In this document: in pieces, positions 7,674 to 15,940 of the stretch
Position numbering within the stretch: position 1 is the first letter of the stretch
Layout: every line of letters starts with the position of its first letter
From: Mycobacterium pseudokansasii
GTDB taxonomy: Bacteria > Actinomycetota > Actinomycetes > Mycobacteriales > Mycobacteriaceae
Direction of reading: 5' to 3'
Length of the DNA stretch: 64,000 bases
Assembly: GCF_900566075.1 (NCBI RefSeq)
Contig: NZ_UPHU01000001.1
Coordinates: 2,356,001 to 2,420,000 of the forward strand
Position numbers and translations under genes: made by a program
The notes under the pieces: model-generated
What the model was told of the DNA's origin: nothing
Database searches by the model: none
The model's input: only the letters and a program-made list of their open reading frames with translations

Positions 7674-8899
7674 CCAACCTGTTGTGGCCCGGCGACCAGC
7701 GGGCCGGCGACTACCTGAGCGACGAGTCGCTACTGCGGTCGATGGTGGCGGTGGAATCCGCCTGGCTGGGGGCACTGGCCGACGCCGGACTGGCGCCCAT
7801 CGACCGGGCCGGGGCGGACCTGTTCCACCTGGTGGGCGAGCACGACTGCGAGCTGCTTGCGGTCACCGCCGAGGACGGCGGGAACCCGGTCATCGGGTTG
7901 GTGTCGCTGCTGCGAGATCGCGCCCTGCCGGTCGTTGCGCCGTGGATCCACCGCGGGCTGACCAGCCAGGATGTCCTCGACACCAGCCTGATGCTGGGAA
8001 TGCGTTCCGTCGCCGACCACGTGACAACGCAATTGGCGCACCAGATTACGACGCTGTCGGCGCTGGCCAGGGCGCATCGGGGCACACCGACGGTGGCGCG
8101 CACCCTGACCCAACACGCGGCGCCCACGACGTTCGGCGCCAAGGCCGCGGTCTGGCTCAACGGCGTCGTCGACGCCTATCGGCGGCTCGGTGCTCTGGTC
8201 ACCCCGGCTCAGTTCGGCGGTGCTGTCGGAACCTGGTCGGCCACGACCGAATTGGCCTCTCTACTCACCGCCACGGCAGAGCCGGCAGAATTAGCGGAGC
8301 GTGTGGTACGCAGTGCCGCAACCACTTTGGGGCTTCGGGTGCGGCCACCGTGGCACACCACCCGGACGCCGGTCACCGCCGCCGGTGACGCTCTGGTCGG
8401 GTGCACCGACTGCTGGGGCCGGATCGCCGCCGACGTCGTCACGATGGTTCGCCCTGAGATCGCCGAACTGGGCGAGCCCGCCAGCGGACCACGTGGCGGA
8501 TCGTCGTCGATGCCGCACAAACGCAACCCGGTGCTGTCCATCCTGATCCGCCGGGCCGCCATGGCCGCGCCGCATTTGGCCGCTACCCTGCACACCGCCG
8601 CGGCACTGGCCAACGATGAACGTCCCGATGGCTCTTGGCATGTCGAATGGGATACCCTGCGGACCCTGGCCCGGCGTACCGTGGTCGCGGGCTCGCACTG
8701 CGGCGAGCTGCTGGCCGGACTCGACGTCCACACCGCACGAATGGCCCAAAACCTCAGCACCGCAGATGTTGTCGGCGAACAGCGGGTGATCGCGGAATTA
8801 GCCGGAACGCACGTGTCGCCAAGCTACCTCGGAGCCGTCGACCGGTTGATCGACCAGAGCCTGCAGCGTGCGCAACGGGCGTTGAGCGAATACTCGTGA
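7670..8899 (+). CDS. pcaB: 3-carboxy-cis,cis-muconate cycloisomerase
   Basis: 409 aa, fumarase/aspartase superfamily. The family signature GGSSSMPHKRNP is intact (residues about 280-291) and the N-terminal LTSQDVLDTS motif is present. It converts 3-carboxymuconate to gamma-carboxymuconolactone in the protocatechuate branch of the beta-ketoadipate pathway. The next step genes (pcaL or pcaC/pcaD) would be expected after it, but an IS1380-family element starts 90 bases downstream, so the operon is incomplete here. Confidence 0.93.
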   Translation: MTNLLWPGDQRAGDYLSDESLLRSMVAVESAWLGALADAGLAPIDRAGADLFHLVGEHDCELLAVTAEDGGNPVIGLVSLLRDRALPVVAPWIHRGLTSQDVLDTSLMLGMRSVADHVTTQLAHQITTLSALARAHRGTPTVARTLTQHAAPTTFGAKAAVWLNGVVDAYRRLGALVTPAQFGGAVGTWSATTELASLLTATAEPAELAERVVRSAATTLGLRVRPPWHTTRTPVTAAGDALVGCTDCWGRIAADVVTMVRPEIAELGEPASGPRGGSSSMPHKRNPVLSILIRRAAMAAPHLAATLHTAAALANDERPDGSWHVEWDTLRTLARRTVVAGSHCGELLAGLDVHTARMAQNLSTADVVGEQRVIAELAGTHVSPSYLGAVDRLIDQSLQRAQRALSEYS

Positions 8900-8988
8900 G
8901 GCGGGTAGGGGCTGAACCGCCCCCGGGCCTAGGCCCACCAGCGACCACCTCTGACCTGGCTTGTGAAAACTTTCCCTGCCGGTACTAG

Positions 8989-10662
8989 CCTCGGGCTTTC
9001 ACACTGAGTGATCTTGATTGCGTGTGTTGAACGAAGAAAGGTGCTCTGAGCTGGGATAATTTGGCTTGCTGAAGGACCAGGTCATCGCAAGAATCGGAGC
9101 ACCAATCTGGTGGGCAAGTCTAGGTCGTGTTACCCGTCGTTGGCGTTGGATGGTCGTGCAACCGGTGTCGTGTCGCATGCTGGTGCGGTTGTGCTGCTGC
9201 GTGCCGCCGAGCGGGTGAGGCTGACCGGGGCGTTGTCGGGCGCGTTGGCGCCGTGGCGTAAACCGCTGGCCAGCCACGACCCCGGCAAGATCGTGCTCGA
9301 TGTGGCTATCGCGCTGGCGCTCGGTGGGGACTGCCTGGCTGATGTCGGCCTGCTGCGCGCCGAACCCGGGGTGTTCGGTACGGTCGCATCCGATCCCACC
9401 GTGTCGAGGTTGATCACTTCGTTGGCCGCAGATGCCCCGAAAGCGTTGGCGGCCATCGGCTCTGCGCGGGCCGCCGCACGTGCCGCGGCGTGGGCGGCTG
9501 CTGGACAGGCCTCGCCGGGTCATGGGATCGATGCCGATCACCCGTTGATCATCGATTTGGATGCGACCCTGGTCACCGCGCACTCGGAGAAGGAGAAAGC
9601 CGCACCAACATTCAAGCGTGGCTTTGGGTTTCACCCGTTGTGTGCGTTCGTCGATCACGGCAGTGCGGGAACGGGGGAGTCGCTGGCGATCTTGCTGCGG
9701 GCCGGCAATGCCGGCTCTAACACCGCCGCCGACCACAAAACGGTCCTCGCGTGCGCGCTGGAGCAATTGCCCTTTCAGGTCGGCTATCGGGTCGGCAAGA
9801 AAGTTCTGGTGCGCACCGACGCCGCCGGGGCCACCCACGAATTCCTCAACTACCTGAGCGCGCGCCGGCTGTCCTACTCGCTGGGATTTGCCCTCACCGA
9901 GACGATGGCCACCGGCATCGACGCGATTCCCCAGACGGCGTGGACCCCGGCCTACGACGCTGATGGGCAGGTCCGTGACGGGGCGTGGGTCACCGAGGCA
10001 ACCGGGGTCGTTGACCTGTCGGACTGGCCCGCGGGGATGCGGCTGATCGTGCGCAAAGAACGCCCTCATCCGGGCGCCCAGCTACGTTTCACCGACCGCG
10101 ACGGGTTACGGCTGACCGCGTTCGTCACCAACACCACCCGTGGGCAGCTGCCCGATCTCGAACTGCGCCATCGCCGCCGCGCCCGCTGCGAAGACCGCAT
10201 CCGGGTCGCCAAAGACACCGGCCTGGCCAACCTCCCCCTGCACGGATTCGACCAAAACCGGATCTGGTGCGCATTGGTGCAGCTGGCCATGGAGCTGACC
10301 GCCTGGTGCCAAATGCTGGCCTTCGAGGAGCACCCGGCGCGGCGCTGGGAACCCAAACGACTACGGCTGCGGCTGTTTTCGATCGCCGGCCGCCTGGCCC
10401 GCCACGCCCGCCGAACCCGGCTGCGCCTCGCCGCGCACGCACCCTGGGCCGACGTGTTGACCACCGCGTTGGCCCGCCTGCAACCCGGCTGACCAACTAC
10501 CCAACCGTCCCCACGACCCCAAGAAAGGACCACCCGGGCCCAAGGAACCCCGCAGAAGCCGCTGACCCGGGCCCACCACCGCACCCCCCAACCGAAAATC
10601 AAGATCCAAAACCACAATCCGACCCGATCAGGCCACCACGTCAACCCCACGAAACATCCGGG
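8989..10662 (+). mobile_element. IS1380-family insertion sequence, copy A (1674 bp)
   Basis: Ends are defined by comparison with copy B at 15941-17614, which is the same length in opposite orientation; identity stops exactly at these bases. Imperfect terminal inverted repeats CCTCGGGCTTTC (left) and CCCGGATGTTTC (right, complement) are visible. Flanks are CTAG on the left (8985-8988) and CTAA on the right (10663-10666), so the 4-bp target duplication is imperfect here, whereas copy B has a perfect CTAA pair. The element lies between pcaB and the immunity gene. Confidence 0.93.
9110..10492 (+). CDS. IS1380-family transposase, copy A
   Basis: 460 aa DDE transposase. The catalytic-type motifs LIIDLDATLVTAHSEKE (first Asp), VLVRTDAAGATHEF (second Asp) and the C-terminal RCEDRIRVAKDTGLANLP with Glu are those of IS1380 proteins. 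The reading frame is intact and its translation equals that of copy B, so transposition was recent or copies are kept identical by gene conversion. GTG/ATG start at 9110 follows 120 bp of element leader. Confidence 0.93.
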   Translation: MGKSRSCYPSLALDGRATGVVSHAGAVVLLRAAERVRLTGALSGALAPWRKPLASHDPGKIVLDVAIALALGGDCLADVGLLRAEPGVFGTVASDPTVSRLITSLAADAPKALAAIGSARAAARAAAWAAAGQASPGHGIDADHPLIIDLDATLVTAHSEKEKAAPTFKRGFGFHPLCAFVDHGSAGTGESLAILLRAGNAGSNTAADHKTVLACALEQLPFQVGYRVGKKVLVRTDAAGATHEFLNYLSARRLSYSLGFALTETMATGIDAIPQTAWTPAYDADGQVRDGAWVTEATGVVDLSDWPAGMRLIVRKERPHPGAQLRFTDRDGLRLTAFVTNTTRGQLPDLELRHRRRARCEDRIRVAKDTGLANLPLHGFDQNRIWCALVQLAMELTAWCQMLAFEEHPARRWEPKRLRLRLFSIAGRLARHARRTRLRLAAHAPWADVLTTALARLQPG

Positions 10663-10956
10663 CTAACTCTCGTACAGCTTTCGGTAGGCTTCACGCGCAC
10701 AGGTACGCAATTGTTCATCATCTAAACCACCCGCCGTCTCCCGTAACTCGGGATCGGCGGTATAGTCATCGACATCGGCGAACAATCTGTCGAGTATCTT
10801 GAATTCAGCGCCAGAAACTTGATCTCCGTCGTCCTTGAATACCGTAACGTATAAGGATTGAAACTCCGGAGCAGATATTCCACGATTGATGAACCTTGAT
10901 ATCAGCTCTTGATATTTTGCGGTCATACGCTCGACCGATGCGTCTTCACGAAACAT
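10663..10956 (-). CDS. Colicin D-type immunity protein
   Basis: About 97 aa, ATG at 10956. The pattern YQELISRFINRGISAPEF, KILDRLFADVDDYTADPE and LDDEQLRTCAREAYRKL is that of the colicin D immunity (Colicin_immun) family, an acidic helical protein that blocks the tRNase active site. Its ATG overlaps the stop of the upstream colicin D-like toxin remnant by one base (TGATG), the classic toxin-immunity order. The frame is intact although the toxin is broken. The stop codon TAG lies in the CTAA target-site bases of IS1380 copy A, so the insertion landed exactly at the gene's end. Confidence 0.78.
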   Translation of the reverse strand: MFREDASVERMTAKYQELISRFINRGISAPEFQSLYVTVFKDDGDQVSGAEFKILDRLFADVDDYTADPELRETAGGLDDEQLRTCAREAYRKLYES

Positions 10957-11560
10957 CAATCACCGCCCAACTTCCCCTCGTTTAACACGTACGCAGCTTG
11001 TTCAGAGCTCAACTTCCAGCCTGATATAAATCTTCCATCCGGAGTCTGAATGACGCATAACCCGGATTTTGGATTGTAGTTCAGTATTGCAGGCTGACCG
11101 CGTTAGGTGCCTAGGATATGTATGGTCGGGGGTCCTTCACTACTTGTTTAGCAGCTCCGTCGAATGCGTCGAAAGCCGGCGCGACCCCGCGGATCTGTCA
11201 CACCAAAATCTTTTGCATGATAATACTTGCGTTCGATTTGGCCGAGGTCAGTTTGTAATGGGATTTCGTCGATAGTCTGCGGGCCCGTTCCCGCTTTGGG
11301 GGGTCCTTGCTTTGGTTGTTGTGGTGCGGGTTGTGTCCAGTATGGGATGTCGGCGCGGGTGGCTTCTTTGGTGGGCGGGTAATGGGCGTTGGCCGCATCT
11401 AATTGGCGCTCGAGTTGGGCCTTCAAGGTGTTGTAGTACCAGGCTTCTTGGTTATAAATCTGAACCGCGTTCCAATCGGAAGAGTTGGGCGGATTTCGAT
11501 TGTGGTTGTCGATGTCGTTTGTCAACTTGTTGTAGGCCTCCCGTGACCCTGATTTTGGCA
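10956..11560 (-). pseudogene. Remnant of a secreted polymorphic toxin with colicin D-like tRNase domain
   Basis: On the minus strand an N-terminal part (YNKLTNDIDNHNRNPPNSSD, then an Ala/Gln-rich linker) resembles the pre-toxin helical region of mycobacterial ESX-associated toxins. It leads into YYHAKDFGVTDPRGRAGF. After a one-base shift near 11171 the frame continues DAFDGAAKQVVKDPRPYI. After a second shift near 11115 and a stop (acc taa, expected acc tac) at about 11104 it continues RGQPAILNYNPKSGLCVI and TPDGRFISGWKLSSEQAAY to a stop at 10956. HAKDFGV and GRFISGWKL match colicin D C-terminal motifs. The 5' end is lost near 11560. Family call is from motif recall. Confidence 0.7.
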
Positions 11561-11740
11561 ATTGTGTTCGGGGACAGCCCAAGTCACCACCTCCCCGGTG
11601 GTAACCTGTTGTTTCCCGTCCTGCCTTGGCGCCGGCGACATGCCCGCCCCCGAAGCCGAGCACCACCGGACTGCCACGCCGACAAACCGCCATCGTGCAC
11701 AAACGCCGCGTCGCCCACATCGGCTTGACAATATGTCTGC

Positions 11741-11968
11741 ATGCGGAAGCGGACGACGATCGAGATCGACGAGGACCTGCTGACGCGTGCAAGACACCCC
11801 AAGGGCTGCGCGACCACACGCGTGACCGTCGAAGAGGCCCTGCGGCGAGCCGCCGCCGAAGCAGAGCACGCGCAGGACGAGGGAGCGGCTCAGCAACGGC
11901 GCTACTTCACCCGGCTCGCCCGGTACGTCGACGAGGAGGTGCTCGGCTCGGAGGGGATGTGGCGGTAG
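11741..11968 (+). CDS. VapB-type antitoxin (ribbon-helix-helix)
   Basis: 75 aa, ATG at 11741. The N-terminal strand RKRTTIEIDEDLL is the DNA-binding ribbon and VTVEEALRRAAAEAEHA the following helices, as in VapB antitoxins; the Arg-rich C-terminus with a terminal Trp (LGSEGMWR) is the usual toxin-binding tail. The frame is complete. The partner toxin gene immediately downstream is broken, so the antitoxin appears orphaned. Confidence 0.78.
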   Translation: MRKRTTIEIDEDLLTRARHPKGCATTRVTVEEALRRAAAEAEHAQDEGAAQQRRYFTRLARYVDEEVLGSEGMWR

Positions 11969-12359
11969 CAGGTTCGACCCTCGACAGAGCGCGGCGCCGC
12001 GTGTGTCCGATCCCGTGGTCTGCGACCTGCTCGCGGAAACGGCCGGACGTTTGTTCAGCTGACTCGTGGGGGAGCGCGAGCAGCTCTACTCGGCCCGCTC
12101 GGCCCGCCATTACGACCAGCTGGAGGCCGAGCTGCGCATCAGCTTCGACATTGTGGCGGCGCCACATGACGTTCTGGAGCGAGCACTTGCGCTCCAGCGT
12201 GACCTCGCTCATCACTACGGAATGAGGCACCGCACCCCGATCCCGGACCTGGTGATCACCGAGACGGCCGTTGGTCACGGGCTCGGCGTTGTGCACGTTG
12301 ACTGTGATTACGCCGGGATTGCCGAAGTCCGGCCACTGACCGTCCGCCGCCTCGGCTAG
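11966..12359 (+). pseudogene. VapC-type PIN-domain toxin, degenerate
   Basis: The C-terminal two thirds is readable from 12066: LYSARSARHYDQLEAEL, ALALQRDLAHHYGMRHRTP and IPDLVITETAVGHGLGVVHVD match PIN toxins, including the conserved IPD Asp and the late Asp. Upstream, in the same frame, VSDPVVCDLLAETAGRLFS is followed by TGA at about 12060 (probably a former TGC). The N-terminal strand with the first catalytic Asp is unrecognisable or shifted. The toxin is therefore very probably dead; an internal GTG start would give a protein lacking the first active-site Asp. Confidence 0.7.
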
Positions 12360-12478
12360 AGGCCGTCGAACGACGACGGTGAGGTTTTGGCGCCGCCGTT
12401 GTCGTGCGATCGCCGGTTACGCCCCGGCCCCGGGCCAACACTCGAAATCGCCCACCGCACCGGCGGGTACGCCGACTC

Positions 12479-12492
12479 GTGACTTTTGCCTC
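12479..12492 (+). promoter_or_regulatory. Possible degenerate DosR box stranded by an IS
   Basis: GTGACTTTTGCCTC matches 10 of 14 positions of the DosR core GGGACTWWAGTCCC. It lies 65 bp left of the IS1380-type element at 12557 and points toward the DUF1876 gene (14262), whose M. tuberculosis relative Rv2632c family is hypoxia-linked. Before the insertion it would have been about 80 bp from that gene's start. Weak match; listed because of its position. Confidence 0.3.
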
Positions 12493-12556
12493 TACTGGTC
12501 ATAGGTTCGGCGGTGATCGCATCAATGGTTGACCGCAGACACTCGCAGACACTAAG

Positions 12557-14247
12557 CCTGAATCCGTGGATCGATGATTTCGGGTGGTCATCGGCGGGTT
12601 CGGGCGAGTGGCGCTGGGGCGTGGACACTTTGGCGTGTATGTGATCCGCTGGCCTGCACCAGCTTTTCCTTTAGGGGTTCCTCGGGTCGGGCCTGGATGG
12701 CGGGGTGGACAGGGGCTGGCCGCTTGGTCAAGCGGCGCGGGGTTGCGCAGTCGGGTAGCCGATGACGCTGTCCCACAGGGCTTTCCACTCGACTTGCCGG
12801 GGCCAGTGGACGGGTAGGTGCAGCATCGGTTTGCGGGCCGGTGCGGCGAAGCGGGCGGGCACGTTGACCAGGTCGCGGCGCAGGGTGGCACCGCGGGCCA
12901 CGATGTGGTGACCGCCGGCGAGGGTCCCGGTGGCGCGCAGCAGGTTATGGGCGATCACCGCGCAGGCCAACCAGGCGCAGTTCGCGGCGAACAGCCCTGA
13001 AGGGATCCGAGCCAGTGGGCCATCGATCAGGTCGGCGAAGGTGGTCTCGATGATGGCGTGGCGGCGGTGGGTGATGTCGGCCTCGGCAGTGGGCAGCTCG
13101 GAGTTGGTCAGAAATGGGTGATAGCGCCACACCGGAAACAACGCATCCGGGTAGCGGGCGTCTTTGACCCGGCGCACTACCAGTCGGGCCGTGATCTTCT
13201 TGCCCCGCCCCAGCCGTAGGGTGTAGGGAGTTTCGGCGACCTCGGCATCGGAGATCAGCGCCCCGGTGTCAGGGTCTTCGACCGCGCCCGGGTAGTGCAC
13301 CGGGGTGTAGGCGGCCTCGTCGATGCCCTCGACCGCGGTGGTAATGGCCCGATTTCGGGTCATCGACAGGGAGAACTCGACGCCTTCGGCGATGCAGGCG
13401 CCGATCACCTTTTTATTGCCGAACGCGGTGTCGCCGCGCAGCATGATCTTGCCGGCCCCGCACCCGCGGGCGGTGGTGATGGCTTGTTTGACCTGCCAGG
13501 CCGCGGCGCGGCCGGAGCCGGCCTTACCGCTGCGCAGCCGCGCCTCGGCGATCACCGGTGGGGCCTGCGCGGTCGAGATCGTGGTGATCTGCGGCGACAG
13601 ACCCAACCGCAGCAGCGCACGGCTGGCGATCTTGGCGTGCCCGAACGAAGCACCCTGCTTATGGCGCCCGTAGACCGGACGCAGCAGCGAGTCGATGTCC
13701 AAAAAGGCGCGCTCTTCGATGCCGGGCAACAGCGGCACCCGCTGCGCGAGCGCCACCAGATGCGCGCGAGCCACGGCCGCGAGCTGGTTGGCATGCCCGA
13801 AAGTGAACTCGCGCAAGAAGATCCCCAATGTCGAGGGCGCATACACCTCGTTGAACACCCGTGGCGTGCCGCCGGCACGCAACACGTCGACGTCGTCGAT
13901 GCAGTCCGCGCCGCACATCATCCCGGCGATGATCGAGGTCAGCTTCCCGACCGGGTTGACCGCACCGGAGGCCACCCGTGTCGACGGCAGATCCACATGC
14001 TCACCGATCAATTCCGAAAGCCCGGTCTGCTCAGCCAATTCCAGCACCGGAACCAAACCCGCGGCCGACACCAGATTCGGCTCGTCAAACACCGCCGACC
14101 CGAGAGTGAACGTATACGATGAATGCACCGAAAATGCCTTCCTGAACACTGGAAAAAGACGACTTCAGCACTCGTATTATCCCAGGCCAGAAGGCATTTT
14201 CGCTGTTCACACGCCGATCAAACCACCAGCCGATCCACGGATTCAGG
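12557..14247 (-). mobile_element. Second IS1380-type insertion sequence (1691 bp)
   Basis: Perfect 17-bp terminal inverted repeats CCTGAATCCGTGGATCG occur at 12557-12573 and, inverted, at the right end to 14247. Both sides carry CTAAG (12552-12556 and 14248-14252), a clean target duplication. The transposase gene fills most of the element. It differs from the 1674-bp element in sequence and in its terminal repeats. The insertion point is immediately before the AAGGAG ribosome-binding site of the DUF1876 gene. Confidence 0.93.
12728..14149 (-). CDS. IS1380-family transposase (second type)
   Basis: 473 aa. Motifs typical of IS1380 DDE transposases: AFLDIDSLLRPVYGRHKQG (first Asp), KIMLRGDTAFGNKKVIGAC (second Asp), and HRRHAIIETTFADLIDGPLA (late Glu). 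RAGGTPRVFNEVYAPSTLG near the N-terminus is the usual DNA-binding region. The frame is intact from ATG at 14149 and the terminal repeats are perfect, so the element may still be active. Confidence 0.92.
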   Translation of the reverse strand: MFRKAFSVHSSYTFTLGSAVFDEPNLVSAAGLVPVLELAEQTGLSELIGEHVDLPSTRVASGAVNPVGKLTSIIAGMMCGADCIDDVDVLRAGGTPRVFNEVYAPSTLGIFLREFTFGHANQLAAVARAHLVALAQRVPLLPGIEERAFLDIDSLLRPVYGRHKQGASFGHAKIASRALLRLGLSPQITTISTAQAPPVIAEARLRSGKAGSGRAAAWQVKQAITTARGCGAGKIMLRGDTAFGNKKVIGACIAEGVEFSLSMTRNRAITTAVEGIDEAAYTPVHYPGAVEDPDTGALISDAEVAETPYTLRLGRGKKITARLVVRRVKDARYPDALFPVWRYHPFLTNSELPTAEADITHRRHAIIETTFADLIDGPLARIPSGLFAANCAWLACAVIAHNLLRATGTLAGGHHIVARGATLRRDLVNVPARFAAPARKPMLHLPVHWPRQVEWKALWDSVIGYPTAQPRAA

Positions 14248-14261
14248 CTAAGGAGACGGCG

Positions 14262-14552
14262 ATGACCGACAATGCCAACAACGCCAACAACGCCAAGTCC
14301 TGCCATGTCGACGTGCTGATCGAGGAGCGCGACGAACGAACCCGGGCCAAGGCGCGGCTGGTCTGGGGCGAGCACACACTGGTCGGTGTCGGCTTGGCCC
14401 GGCTCGATCCGGCCGACGAGCCGGTGGCCGAGATCGGCGACGAACTAGCGATCGCGCGGGCCCTGACCGACCTGGCGAATCAGCTGTTCGCGGTGACGTC
14501 GGCCGACATCCAGGCCAGCACACACCAGCCGGTTACGGGCCTGCATCACTGA
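14262..14552 (+). CDS. DUF1876 protein, Rv2632c/Rv1738 family
   Basis: 96 aa, ATG at 14262, eight bases after AAGGAG. CHVDVLIEERDERTRAKARL, LVGVGLARLDPADEPVAEIG and ASTHQPVTGLHH match what I recall of M. tuberculosis Rv2632c; the family includes the DosR-regulated Rv1738, which structurally resembles ribosome hibernation factors. An IS1380-type element sits 14 bp upstream of the start, so the native promoter has been cut away. Expression now depends on read-out from the IS or on a new promoter. Confidence 0.85.
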   Translation: MTDNANNANNAKSCHVDVLIEERDERTRAKARLVWGEHTLVGVGLARLDPADEPVAEIGDELAIARALTDLANQLFAVTSADIQASTHQPVTGLHH

Positions 14553-14577
14553 GACGCTGGTTCCCGGACCCAACGGC

Positions 14578-15888
14578 CTATTGACCGACGAGGTGCTCGA
14601 GGAACCAGTCGCGCGCCAGGGTTGCCGCGCGCTCCAGCGTGCCCGGTTCTTCGAACAGATGAGTGGCGCCGGGAACCACCGCCAGTTCGCACACGGCCGG
14701 GATCGCCGCCTGCGCCTGCCGGTTCAGTTCGAGGACCAGTTGGTCGCGGCCACCGACAATCAACAGGGTCGGCGTATGTACGTCGCGGAGCGCATCGCCC
14801 GCCAGATCGGGCCGTCCACCACGGGACACCACCGCCGCGACCTTGACCCCGGGATGTGCGGCGGCAACCAGGGCCGCGCCGGCCCCGGTGCTGGCCCCGA
14901 AGAAACCGACCGGCAGTGAAGCGGTGTCGGGCTGGCCGGCCAGCCAGCCGGTGACGTCGACCAGTCGCCGGGCGAGCAGGCCGATGTCAAAAACGTTGGC
15001 GCGGTTGCGTTCTTCCTCGGGTGTCAGCAAGTCGAGCAGCAGGGTGGCCAGTCCGGCCCGGTTGAGCACCTCGGCGACGTATCGGTTGCGCGGGCTGTGT
15101 CGGCTGCTGCCGCTGCCGTGAGCGAAAACGACCACGCCGCCGGGGTGGTCGGGAATGGTCAGCCGCCCGGCTACCGAGACCGGTCCGGCAACCACCCGGA
15201 CTTCCTCGTCGCGCGGCGGCGGGTCACCGGCTTCGCTGACGGCGCCGAATTCGGCGCGGGCGCGACGCAGCAGCGCCACCACCTCGTCGTCGGAGGTCTG
15301 GGTGAAGTTGCGGTATCCCTGGCCGACCGCGAAGTAGGGCACGGGTGTTTCCAGGCACACCACCTCGTCGGCGTACCCGGCGAACCGTTGGGCGATGTCC
15401 GTCGCTCCGATGGGAACGGCCAGAATCACCCGGCTCGCCCTCTGGGCACGGGCTACCTGGCAGGCGGCCTGCGCGGTGGCTCCGGTCGCGACGCCGTCGT
15501 CGACGATCACCGCGATGCGCCCGTCGAGCGCGATCGGGACGTGGTCGCCGCGGAACCGTTCCGCTCGGCGCTGCAGTTCGGCCCGCTGGGTGGTCTCCAC
15601 CGCGGCTATTTCCCGGTCGGTGAGGTGTGCCTCGCGCACCACGTCGTCGTTGATGACCCGCACATCGCCTTCCCCGATGGCGCCGAACGCGAGCTCGGAG
15701 TGCGCCGGCACGCCGAGCTTGCGCACCAACAGCACGTCGAGGGGAGCGTGCAGCGCCCGGGCGACTTCGAAAGCCACCGGAACACCGCCTCGCGGCAGAC
15801 CCAGCACCACCACATGGTGACCCCGTAAGAATTCCAGACGGCGCGACAATTGCCGGCCGGCGTCGACGCGATCCGTGAACTGCCTCAT
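14578..15888 (-). CDS. Phosphoribosyltransferase - dienelactone hydrolase fusion, Rv0571c type
   Basis: 436 aa from ATG at 15888 (MRQFTDRVDAGRQL); ATG at 15903 is an alternative. Residues about 1-210 are a type I phosphoribosyltransferase-like domain with IAVIVDDGVATGATA as the PRPP loop. Residues about 220-436 are an alpha/beta hydrolase of the dienelactone hydrolase group: VVFAHGSGSSRHSPRNRYVA, nucleophile-type FGASTGAGAALVA, LLIVGGRDQLV with the acid, and GATHLFEEPG with the His. The same two-domain order occurs in M. tuberculosis Rv0571c, a DosR regulon member of unknown reaction. A DosR-like box lies just upstream, abutting an IS. Confidence 0.88.
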   Translation of the reverse strand: MRQFTDRVDAGRQLSRRLEFLRGHHVVVLGLPRGGVPVAFEVARALHAPLDVLLVRKLGVPAHSELAFGAIGEGDVRVINDDVVREAHLTDREIAAVETTQRAELQRRAERFRGDHVPIALDGRIAVIVDDGVATGATAQAACQVARAQRASRVILAVPIGATDIAQRFAGYADEVVCLETPVPYFAVGQGYRNFTQTSDDEVVALLRRARAEFGAVSEAGDPPPRDEEVRVVAGPVSVAGRLTIPDHPGGVVVFAHGSGSSRHSPRNRYVAEVLNRAGLATLLLDLLTPEEERNRANVFDIGLLARRLVDVTGWLAGQPDTASLPVGFFGASTGAGAALVAAAHPGVKVAAVVSRGGRPDLAGDALRDVHTPTLLIVGGRDQLVLELNRQAQAAIPAVCELAVVPGATHLFEEPGTLERAATLARDWFLEHLVGQ

Positions 15889-15923
15889 ATTTTGAGTGTC
15901 CATTGCCTGATGGATTGCCGGTA

Positions 15924-15937
15924 CGGCCACAGGTCCC
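15924..15937 (-). promoter_or_regulatory. Possible DosR box upstream of the Rv0571c-like gene
   Basis: On the minus strand TTA followed by GGGACCTGTGGCCG. The left half agrees with the DosR consensus TTSGGGAC, the right half is weak (9 of 14 core positions). It is about 36 bp upstream of the chosen start. Its outer TTAG is the IS1380 copy B target site, so anything upstream of this box has been replaced by IS sequence. Confidence 0.4.
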
Positions 15938-15940
15938 TAA

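Noticed and set aside
8925..8936. Perfect palindrome GGGCCTAGGCCC after pcaB
   Set aside because: Too short and isolated to call an attachment or regulatory site; may simply help termination.
8999..10069. Minus-strand 356-codon frame inside IS1380 copy A, and its twin at 16534-17604
   Set aside because: Exact antisense shadow of the transposase, repeated because the IS is repeated.
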